Below are positions 1-5,522 of a DNA stretch of 10,868 nucleotides, in pieces (within the stretch, counting starts at the first letter, position 1; every line of letters begins with the position of its first letter). The notes under the pieces were generated by a model. That model had not been told where the DNA came from, ran no database searches, and worked only from the letters and a program-made list of their open reading frames with translations. The position numbers and the translations under genes are program-made. Origin of the DNA: Candidatus Magasanikiibacteriota bacterium. Its GTDB lineage: Bacteria; Patescibacteriota; Patescibacteriia; Magasanikbacterales; 2-02-FULL-50-9b. The stretch spans positions 1 through 10,868 of the forward strand of contig JAPLWO010000015.1 in NCBI GenBank assembly GCA_026396555.1. The letters run 5' to 3'.

Positions 1-349
1 CGATTGCGGTAATACCCTTCTCTCCTTTTTCATTTGTCTGTAAAAGTTCTAGATCGACGAGCGTTTTAATTTGCTCTTGAAACTGAAGTCTAAGTTCTAC
101 AGTTAAAAACTGTTCTGCTTGTTTTTCTGCTGACGCAGAAAGAAGCGTCGCTTGCTGCGTAAGTGCAGCGTCCGCGAGCGCTTTTAAATTTGGTCGAGGT
201 TGCCTTGTCGATTTCGGCTGATCTGAAACCAACCCCGCAAATTCCTGCGCTGCATCTTCTCCGAGCAACGCCCGAATTAAATCCTGATTTTGAACAGGAT
301 CTGTATCTGCTGCGGGAGTAATCGGTTCTGAAAATGGATTCTGGTACAT
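1..349 (-). CDS. Unrecognised protein, 5' part only (runs off left edge)
   Basis: An open frame begins with ATG at 349-347 and continues past the window edge, giving 116 visible codons (start MYQNPFSEPITPAADTD). I do not recognise the family. The first ~60 residues are Pro/Asp/Gln-rich and look disordered. From about residue 60 the chain becomes Ala/Gln/Glu/Leu-rich (for example SAEKQAEQFLTVELRLQFQE) and probably helical, perhaps coiled coil. No signal peptide or membrane segment is visible. There is no SD before the ATG. A perfect TATAAT at 366-361 ends 11 bases upstream of it, so the mRNA could be nearly leaderless. It lies downstream of pnp on the same strand, but a large palindromic element separates them, so it is probably its own transcription unit. 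Codon choice resembles the neighbouring genes. The frame is very likely real; the function is unknown. Confidence 0.7.
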   Translation of the reverse strand, partial: MYQNPFSEPITPAADTDPVQNQDLIRALLGEDAAQEFAGLVSDQPKSTRQPRPNLKALADAALTQQATLLSASAEKQAEQFLTVELRLQFQEQIKTLVDLELLQTNEKGEKGITAI

Positions 350-360
350 AGAGCACGATC

Positions 361-366
361 ATTATA
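361..366 (-). promoter_or_regulatory. Candidate -10 element for the left-edge gene
   Basis: The minus strand reads TATAAT, a perfect -10 hexamer. Transcription would start near 354-355, only ~5 bases before the ATG at 349. No good -35 hexamer lies 17 bases upstream (only a T-rich stretch), so the promoter call is moderate. Confidence 0.4.
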
Positions 367-379
367 ACATCGCCATCAT

Positions 380-531
380 AAATAAAATAATACCACCCGG
401 AACGGACGTCTCGGAGGCTCGCAAGATTGGTGTTTTGTGCGGATGCACAAAACTTGCGAGCCGAGAGACAGCGCGCACTACCGCAGGAGTAGTGCGACGC
501 GTGTCCGTAACGAAGTGATATTATTTTATTT
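380..531. repeat. Palindromic element with three-way-junction fold
   Basis: A perfect 13-bp inverted repeat (AAATAAAATAATA at 380-392, its complement at 519-531) bounds a GC-rich core and continues inward as CAC/GTG (394-396 with 515-517). Inside, CGGAC (403-407) pairs with GTCCG (503-507) and encloses two hairpins. The first pairs GTCTC 408-412 with 465-469, GGCTCGCAAG 416-425 with 453-462, and TTTTGTGC 433-440 with 445-452. The second pairs CGCACTAC 474-481 with 489-496. The right arm ends on the pnp stop codon (533-531). As RNA from pnp it would be a stable Y-shaped 3' end that could block exonucleases or stop transcription. As DNA it resembles a small non-autonomous palindromic repeat. 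The pairing is seen directly; the role is inferred. Confidence 0.6.
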
Positions 532-2789
532 TAGAATCGTCCGCGTCCGCCGCCCGGTCCGCCATGTGGTGGACGTCCTCCACCACTACGTCGATCGCCA
601 CCACCTGCACGATCATCGCGTTCGCGTGGAGGTCGTTCAACATAATCAGCAGGAGGCGGAGTCATGCGTTTGATTGAAAGTGAAATGCGTCCTTGATCGT
701 CAATTTCTTTCACCATCACTTTTACGTGATCACCAACTTTGAATAAATCTTGTGGTGATTCAACGCGCTGCCATGAAATTTCTGAAACATGCACCAACCC
801 TTCTTGCTTTGGTAACACTTCTGCAAAAAATCCGTAGTCTTCAACGCGTGTAACGGTTGCCTGTTCAAAAATTTCGCCAGCCGCAACAACGCGCACAATA
901 TTTTTAATCCAATCAACTGCTTCTTCAAGTTTCGCACCCGCAACTGCAGTTACAGAAACCTGACCGGTCTGTTCGATGTCAATCTTCACGCCGCACTTAT
1001 CAATAATTTCATTAATCACTTTTCCGCCCGGACCAATTACTTCACGAATCTTATCAACCGGAATCATGAACGTTACAATCTTTGGAGCGTACTGTGAAAT
1101 ATCTGAACGTGGATGTGCGATTGCTTTTGCCATCACATCAAGCACTTGCATACGCGCTTCTTTTGCTTGTGCAAATGTTTCGCGAATAATTTGCGCGTTC
1201 AAACCGTTTGGAGTTTTTGTATCCATCTGAATCGCAGTGATACCAAGACGTGTGCCTGCGATTTTGAAATCCATACCGCCTGGACCATCTTCCAAATCTT
1301 GCAAGTCAGTCAAAATTACATACTTGCCTGCTGCGTTCGATGCCAACCCCATCGCAATACCTGCAACTGGAGCTGACAATGGAACACCTGCATCCATGAG
1401 CGCGAGTGTTGAACCACACGTCGATGCCATTGATGATGAGCCGTTCGAAGACATCACTTCTGACACCACACGAATCGTGTAAGGAAATGTTTCTTTTGGT
1501 GGCAATACAGGAACGAGCGCTTTTTCTGCGAGTGCGCCGTGTCCGATTTCGCGACGACCAGGTCCGCGATTTGGTCCTGTTTCACCAACAGAATATGCGG
1601 GGAAATTATAGTGATGCATGTAACGCTTTTTGCTTTCGCCTTCTAAGCTCTGCAAAATTTGTTCATCGCCTGGTGAACCCAAAGTTACAACTGACAACAC
1701 ATGTGTTTCGCCACGTTGGAAAAATCCAGTGCCGTGTGTGCGTGGAAGAACTGCAACTTCTGAATTGAGTGGACGAATTTCGCGGAGACCACGACCATCA
1801 ACACGACGTCCGCGTTCGATCACTTCTTCTGTAATAAATTCTTCAACAATTGCTTTTAGTTTGGTGAACGCAATTTTGCGGCGATCTTTCGAAATATTTT
1901 CGCGCGTAAAATAGGTGTCGAGTAATTCTTTCATTTTTCCAAACGCTGCCATACGTTCTGCTTTCGCACGTTTTGGTGCATCGTAAAAAACTTCTGTCGC
2001 ATGCTTTGCGATAAATGCACGAGTCAAATCCAAAATCGCGGTGTCCGTAATTTCTGCATCACCCGCAGCATCAACTGTTGGTGCGTCGATAATTAACACA
2101 CGTTTTTCTTTTCCAGCTGCAGCACGAACTTCTTCAATTAACGCAATTGGTTCCTTCAAATGTTTGCGCGCAAAATCCATTGCTTCAATAAATGTTTCTT
2201 CAGCAACTTGTTGTGCATCAGCTTCGATCTGCGTAACATTTTCAACTGAACCTGTAATCAATAAATTTAAAACAGATTTTAATTGTACTTCAACGGTTGG
2301 ATTGATCACCCATTCGCCTTCGATCTGTCCGATACGAATACCTGCAACAGGTCCGTTAAATGGAATGTCCGAAATCGCGAGCGCACAACTTGCTGCAATC
2401 ACACACAATGCTTCATGATCATTTTCGCCATCGAAAGACAAAGTCGTTGTTACAACCTGAATATCGTTGCGCATCAAATCATTAAAAAGTGGACGAATAC
2501 CGCGATCAACCATGCGGCCCGTTAAAATCGCTTCGTCTGATGGACGGCCCTCGCGTTTAATAAAACGTGAGCCTTTAATAATTCCTGCAGCGTACAATTT
2601 TTCATCGTAATCAACTGAGAGTGGAAACCAATCAATACCATCGCGACGATTTTCGCTCATGGTTGCGGTACCCATGACAACTGTGTCGCCGTAGCGAACC
2701 GTACATGAACCATTTGCTTGAGGTGCAAATTTTCCAACTTCGATCGTGAGTGTTCGGCCGCCCCATTGTGTAGAGAACTGTTGTGACAT
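531..2789 (-). CDS. pnp: Polyribonucleotide nucleotidyltransferase (PNPase)
   Basis: PNPase is the phosphorolytic 3'-to-5' exoribonuclease of mRNA turnover, a trimeric ring in the cytoplasm. The 752 residues show the full family layout: first RNase PH fold (about 5-145), helical linker (about 240-325), second RNase PH fold (about 330-550), KH domain with IGPGGK at 585-590, and S1 domain (about 637-708). Catalytic residues match the E. coli set: FFQRGET (356-362), then D501, D507 and K509 in EDGPGGMDFK. It is ~40 residues longer than E. coli PNPase because of a C-terminal Arg/Gly/Pro-rich tail (about 711-752, ending GGPGGGRGRF). The start is ATG at 2789-2787, at the family's usual N-terminus, although no SD precedes it. 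It is the last gene of rpsO-NYN-pnp, 48 bases after the NYN gene. Identification is firm. Confidence 0.98.
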   Translation of the reverse strand: MSQQFSTQWGGRTLTIEVGKFAPQANGSCTVRYGDTVVMGTATMSENRRDGIDWFPLSVDYDEKLYAAGIIKGSRFIKREGRPSDEAILTGRMVDRGIRPLFNDLMRNDIQVVTTTLSFDGENDHEALCVIAASCALAISDIPFNGPVAGIRIGQIEGEWVINPTVEVQLKSVLNLLITGSVENVTQIEADAQQVAEETFIEAMDFARKHLKEPIALIEEVRAAAGKEKRVLIIDAPTVDAAGDAEITDTAILDLTRAFIAKHATEVFYDAPKRAKAERMAAFGKMKELLDTYFTRENISKDRRKIAFTKLKAIVEEFITEEVIERGRRVDGRGLREIRPLNSEVAVLPRTHGTGFFQRGETHVLSVVTLGSPGDEQILQSLEGESKKRYMHHYNFPAYSVGETGPNRGPGRREIGHGALAEKALVPVLPPKETFPYTIRVVSEVMSSNGSSSMASTCGSTLALMDAGVPLSAPVAGIAMGLASNAAGKYVILTDLQDLEDGPGGMDFKIAGTRLGITAIQMDTKTPNGLNAQIIRETFAQAKEARMQVLDVMAKAIAHPRSDISQYAPKIVTFMIPVDKIREVIGPGGKVINEIIDKCGVKIDIEQTGQVSVTAVAGAKLEEAVDWIKNIVRVVAAGEIFEQATVTRVEDYGFFAEVLPKQEGLVHVSEISWQRVESPQDLFKVGDHVKVMVKEIDDQGRISLSIKRMTPPPADYVERPPRERDDRAGGGDRRSGGGRPPHGGPGGGRGRF

Positions 2790-2808
2790 ATGTGTGTAAT
2801 AAACGTTA

Positions 2809-2824
2809 CGCGCCTTATGGCGCG
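2809..2824 (-). promoter_or_regulatory. Hairpin in the NYN-pnp intergenic gap
   Basis: CGCGCC (2809-2814) and GGCGCG (2819-2824) form a perfect 6-bp stem with a 4-base loop, between the NYN stop codon and the pnp start. On the minus strand it is followed by TAACGTTTATT, not a U-run, so it is a poor terminator. In E. coli the rpsO-pnp spacer carries a stem-loop cut by RNase III through which PNPase represses itself. This shorter hairpin sits in the equivalent place, but the same role is only an inference. Confidence 0.4.
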
Positions 2825-2837
2825 CTCGTATTTTTTA

Positions 2838-3593
2838 TTATAGAATTGTTCGCTTCACGCGACGATTTTTATTTTGTGGCGCGTGTTGTGTGTGTGATTG
2901 TGACTGAGACTGCTGATGCGCGACATGTTGCTGCTGCGGAGCTGGTGCAGACGCAGGTGCTGGAATTTGCTCTTCAAATTCTACAGGCTCTTCCATCATC
3001 ACTTCATTCGCGCCATTTCCGTTTCCATGTGTATGTCCATGGCTCGTATGTGGATGAATCAAATACTGCATCCCTGTTTCTTCAGCCAAATCAATAAATT
3101 GATCAGCTGCTTCAACTAAACGGCTCGATGATGTGTTTCGGAACGCCATCACTTCAACTTTACAGCCTTTGTGCTGGAGATATTCAACGAGTGGGATGTA
3201 ATCACCATCACCTGAGACAATAACAATCACATCAACTTTGTCGCTGAGGCGAATTGCATCAACCGTAATACCAACATCCCAATCAGCTTTTTTAACGCCG
3301 CTTGAGAAAACCTGCAAATCTCGCTCTTTGAGCTCGATTCCTTGTAACCGAAGCGCATCTAAAAATCGCACTTCGTGCTGCTGTGGCGTTTCAACCACAT
3401 ATGCAATCGCGCGAATCAAATTTCGATCGCGAATTGCACCCTTCACTACATTAATGAAGTTAACTTTTGCGCCAAACAAATTTTTGGCGCTGTAGTACAT
3501 GTTCTGTACGTCAATAAGCACACCAACACGCTGTGACGTATAGTGAATCTGCACAGCTGGCTGCTCTTGTTCTCCTGATTTATTTCGTGGCAT
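2838..3593 (-). CDS. NYN-domain (LabA-like/DUF88, PIN-fold) putative ribonuclease
   Basis: This 251-residue protein has an NYN domain at about 20-180, a PIN-like nuclease fold. The acidic residues that normally hold the metal are visible: D28 in VGVLIDVQNMYY, D104/D106 in KKADWDVGITVDAI with D112, and D129/D131 in VSGDGDY. This predicts metal-dependent RNA cleavage; the substrate is unknown. After the domain comes a low-complexity tail: a His/Gly/Asn stretch (about 181-195), an acidic stretch, a Pro/Ala linker, a Gln/His/Ser-rich stretch, and a basic end (NKNRRVKRTIL) that may bind RNA or a partner. It starts 11 bases after rpsO and precedes pnp, so it is co-transcribed with the 3' exonuclease, and a joint role in RNA decay is a reasonable inference. 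No SD is seen before the ATG (3593-3591). Family call firm; specific function open. Confidence 0.88.
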   Translation of the reverse strand: MPRNKSGEQEQPAVQIHYTSQRVGVLIDVQNMYYSAKNLFGAKVNFINVVKGAIRDRNLIRAIAYVVETPQQHEVRFLDALRLQGIELKERDLQVFSSGVKKADWDVGITVDAIRLSDKVDVIVIVSGDGDYIPLVEYLQHKGCKVEVMAFRNTSSSRLVEAADQFIDLAEETGMQYLIHPHTSHGHTHGNGNGANEVMMEEPVEFEEQIPAPASAPAPQQQHVAHQQSQSQSHTQHAPQNKNRRVKRTIL

Positions 3594-3604
3594 GTGAAAA
3601 AGGG

Positions 3605-3934
3605 TTAAGCCTCTTCCGCAACGTCGTCAATGATTTCGTCAGCTTTATCGATTTCTGCAAATTGCTTTGCGGCTTTCAAATTGAGAGCCTTTACAAGTTT
3701 TTCAAAGCTCTGTGGATTTTCGCGCTGGATAAAACGCAACAAACGGCGGCGTTCTCCAACTTTTCGTAATAAACCACGGCGTGAGGAATGATCCTTACGG
3801 TGTAACTTCAAATGTTCGATGAGTTCATCGATCTCAGCTGTTAAAATAGCGATCTGCACTTCTGGTGAACCTGTGTCGCCAGCGTGCGTGCGAAATTTGG
3901 CAATGATTTTTGATTTCTTGGTCTTGTCTAACAT
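3605..3934 (-). CDS. rpsO: 30S ribosomal protein S15
   Basis: S15 binds the central domain of 16S rRNA early in small-subunit assembly and contributes to an intersubunit bridge. The core (residues about 1-87) is typical: THAGDTGSPEVQIAILTAEI near 16-35, then the RNA-binding HRKDHSSRRGLL at 45-56 and VGERRRLLRF. At 109 residues it is ~20 longer than the usual 89, the excess being an acidic helix-like C-terminal tail (about 91-109: FAEIDKADEIIDDVAEEA). The ATG at 3934-3932 fits the family start and is preceded by GAGG only 3 bases away. It is the first gene of an operon with NYN and pnp, with its own consensus promoter and a structured ~96-nt leader. Confidence 0.97.
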   Translation of the reverse strand: MLDKTKKSKIIAKFRTHAGDTGSPEVQIAILTAEIDELIEHLKLHRKDHSSRRGLLRKVGERRRLLRFIQRENPQSFEKLVKALNLKAAKQFAEIDKADEIIDDVAEEA

Positions 3935-4030
3935 AAGCCTCGCATATTAATCTCCGAGGATTTCCGACGCGAGTGTCAGGATCTTCGGTTGAGTTACGCC
4001 TAGAACGTACTCAAGGGGGGAATTAAATTG
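3935..4030 (-). promoter_or_regulatory. Structured rpsO leader, likely S15 autoregulation
   Basis: The ~96-base leader contains three possible stems. TTGAGT(t)ACG at 3989-3998 pairs with 4006-4014 (9 bp, one bulge). CCGA 3964-3967 pairs with TCGG 3985-3988. CCTCG 3938-3942 pairs with CGAGG 3955-3959. The last stem buries the SD (GAGG, 3941-3938) just before the ATG. A second sequence, GCGAG at 3969-3973, can pair with CTCGC at 3939-3943, so the SD has two mutually exclusive partners. S15 represses its own translation through structured leaders in several bacterial groups, including a pseudoknot in E. coli. The fold here is seen in the sequence; S15 binding is inferred. Confidence 0.55.
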
Positions 4031-4036
4031 GGTTTA

Positions 4037-4065
4037 ACTATAGCATCTATTGGGTTTTTTGTCAA
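4037..4065 (-). promoter_or_regulatory. Promoter of the rpsO-NYN-pnp operon
   Basis: On the minus strand TTGACA (4065-4060) and TATAGT (4042-4037) are separated by exactly 17 bases, a near-perfect sigma70-type promoter with a start expected near 4030. The -35 hexamer overlaps the stop codon of the upstream methyltransferase gene (4064-4062). No terminator lies between, so read-through from that gene may also feed the operon. Confidence 0.85.
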
Positions 4066-5234
4066 ACACCCCGCAACAACCGCACGATCTGTCGCCCCGT
4101 TCGCTGATCAGGTCGCATATATAAAATTGTTTTCAACCCAGCGTCGTTCAAAATTGGATCAACGGTAAACCCAGTTCCCTCCAAAATTTCATGAAGTGGC
4201 AATAATTCGCGTGGTGCAACCTGAAATGGAATCGCGAGCACGATTCGGCCGTCTGATTTCAAAACCGCACCCAGCGATTTCAACGCACGGTTATATAATG
4301 TAACCAACTCCTGCTTCTCCCCAGCACTTAGCGACTCACCTTTTTTGAGCGGTCGCCCCAAAAACGTCTCCGCCACAATCACATCCGCGCTTTCTCGCTT
4401 CATGTGTGCTGCAGCCTGTGTCGCGTCATGCTTAAAAACGTCAAAATTAACGTCCGTCAAATTAAACTGCTTTCGCGTCCATTCAAGCGATAATTTTGTG
4501 TCATCGACCGCTTGCTTCAATATATCGGACCCAAAAAGTCGTGTTGCACCGAGCAGTGCGGCTTCAATTAATACAGTTCCTGACCCGCAAAATGGGTCAT
4601 AAACACTTACTGAGCTTGGCTCGCGCGCACCCAACGCAATATTTAACATCATTTTTGCGAGTTTTGGCGGTAACATCCCACGCTTTGCGTCGCGGCCCGG
4701 CCGGCCGTAATCGCGCTCTGACCACTCACCAAACGCCTGAACTGCAACCGTTTGCGCCGCAACAATCTGTGAACTATCTTTTAAAAACACCAATTCAACC
4801 CCGCGCGGCGGCAAAAGTCCCTCTAATGTCACAGTCGCAGACGATAATTCCGGGTCACGACTCACCACTACGCGCACCGATCGCTCTGACTGTTCCTGAA
4901 TCGCACGTTTTAACGCAATTCCAACGCCTTTAAGCTCTGGTGCGTTAATAATCGAGACGCCATACACGACTTTTGGCTTTTCCGTTGTCTGTTTCAATAT
5001 GTGGTCTGCCAAATGTACGATCATTTCATCCGGCTTTTTCGAAATACCTTCAACAACCTCCAAAATCTTAACAACTCCGCCCAACTGCTCCATGAGCCAC
5101 GCGGGCGATTCGCTACAATCAACAATAAAAAAACGCCCCGCCACTAAATGGCCGGCTGCAAGTTCTGGAAATCGACTCGTCAACTCCGCACGCGACAAGT
5201 CTGGCTGCGATCCAAATTGAAAAACTAGTTTCAT
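4062..5234 (-). CDS. TRM11-like RNA (guanine-N2) methyltransferase family protein
   Basis: A 390-residue two-part protein. The N-terminal ~150 residues (start MKLVFQFGSQPDLSRAEL) resemble the substrate-binding half of TRM11-type tRNA methyltransferases. The C-terminal half is a Rossmann methyltransferase: RDYGRPGRDAKRGMLPPKLA (174-193) is the family's characteristic lead-in, DPFCGSGT (213-220) is the S-adenosylmethionine-binding loop, and GSDI (235-238) carries the acidic residue of motif II. Family members methylate guanine-10 N2 of tRNA; that substrate here is inferred. The usual catalytic (D/N)PPY motif is absent; the matching place reads VAETFLGRPLKKGE (287-300). The only in-frame start is ATG 5234-5232, since an in-frame stop lies just upstream. 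No SD is close. It is transcribed alone from a promoter near 5335-5363. Family call good, exact modification uncertain. Confidence 0.85.
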   Translation of the reverse strand: MKLVFQFGSQPDLSRAELTSRFPELAAGHLVAGRFFIVDCSESPAWLMEQLGGVVKILEVVEGISKKPDEMIVHLADHILKQTTEKPKVVYGVSIINAPELKGVGIALKRAIQEQSERSVRVVVSRDPELSSATVTLEGLLPPRGVELVFLKDSSQIVAAQTVAVQAFGEWSERDYGRPGRDAKRGMLPPKLAKMMLNIALGAREPSSVSVYDPFCGSGTVLIEAALLGATRLFGSDILKQAVDDTKLSLEWTRKQFNLTDVNFDVFKHDATQAAAHMKRESADVIVAETFLGRPLKKGESLSAGEKQELVTLYNRALKSLGAVLKSDGRIVLAIPFQVAPRELLPLHEILEGTGFTVDPILNDAGLKTILYMRPDQRTGRQIVRLLRGV

Positions 5235-5287
5235 ACGATCAGTGTACTTGTTTTACCCTTCTTTAGCAAAAAATTCCGGCGCTTACG

Positions 5288-5310
5288 GGTGTACCCCTCC
5301 TTGGTACACC
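5288..5310 (-). promoter_or_regulatory. Hairpin presenting a perfect SD heptamer, methyltransferase leader
   Basis: GGTGTACC (5288-5295) and GGTACACC (5303-5310) form a perfect 8-bp stem. The 7-base loop reads AAGGAGG on the minus strand, the exact complement of the 16S rRNA 3' end (CCTCCTT). It lies in the 5' leader of the methyltransferase mRNA, ~61 bases before its ATG, with no ATG, GTG or TTG at normal SD spacing behind it. It could be a ribosome standby or decoy site. No U-run follows directly, so a terminator is unlikely. Confidence 0.5.
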
Positions 5311-5334
5311 TGCAAATGTCGGAACTTGTATACA

Positions 5335-5363
5335 GTTTTATCATTTTTATTTCGCCACGTCAA
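5335..5363 (-). promoter_or_regulatory. Candidate promoter of the methyltransferase gene
   Basis: TTGACG (5363-5358) and TAAAAC (5340-5335) lie 17 bases apart on the minus strand. The -35 matches five of six consensus bases, the -10 four of six. Transcription would start near 5328, giving a ~94-base leader that includes the SD-loop hairpin. Confidence 0.5.
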
Positions 5364-5379
5364 CAGTTTTCGCGCTTAT

Positions 5380-5487
5380 GATGTATATACTATCCTATAC
5401 AGTGTTGATAAACCTGTGGATAACACACCTGAATGTGGGGAAAACCCAAATAAAATCTATATTTTGTTTCTAACGTATAGGCTATCT
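5380..5487. other. DnaA-box cluster beside AT-rich DNA; candidate origin or DnaA-controlled site
   Basis: Three nonamers in the same orientation resemble the DnaA box (TTATCCACA, here read as TGTGGATAA): TGTTGATAA at 5403-5411 (one mismatch), TGTGGATAA at 5415-5423 (perfect) and TGTGGGGAA at 5434-5442 (two mismatches). An AT-rich stretch follows at 5447-5470, a possible unwinding element. The cluster sits in a gene-free region where genes diverge: minus-strand genes to the left, plus-strand to the right. Divergent direction, AT-rich flank and clustered boxes are typical of a bacterial oriC. Against it, dnaA and dnaN are not in the window and only one box is perfect. A DnaA-regulated promoter for the RNA gene starting at ~5523 is the alternative. 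Confidence 0.45.
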
Positions 5488-5516
5488 TTGACAAAACGCG
5501 TTTTTTGTGTTATAGT
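5488..5516 (+). promoter_or_regulatory. Consensus promoter of the structured RNA
   Basis: TTGACA (5488-5493) and TATAGT (5511-5516) with exactly 17 bases between them. The predicted start is near 5523. It has the same two hexamers and the same spacing as the rpsO promoter, suggesting strong constitutive expression. Confidence 0.85.
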
Positions 5517-5522
5517 ATATGA

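Noticed and set aside
90..362. 90-codon minus-strand frame
   Set aside because: It overlaps the left-edge gene in another frame. The frame from 349 has better composition and continues past the edge, whereas this one gives a Ser/Arg/Cys-rich product typical of a shadow.
437..673. 78-codon plus-strand frame with Arg/His/Val-rich product
   Set aside because: It is the reverse-strand shadow of the Gly/Arg-rich end of pnp plus the palindromic element.
2809..2824. Intrinsic terminator between the NYN gene and pnp
   Set aside because: The 6-bp hairpin is not followed by a U-run in the minus direction, and pnp has no promoter of its own that I can see.
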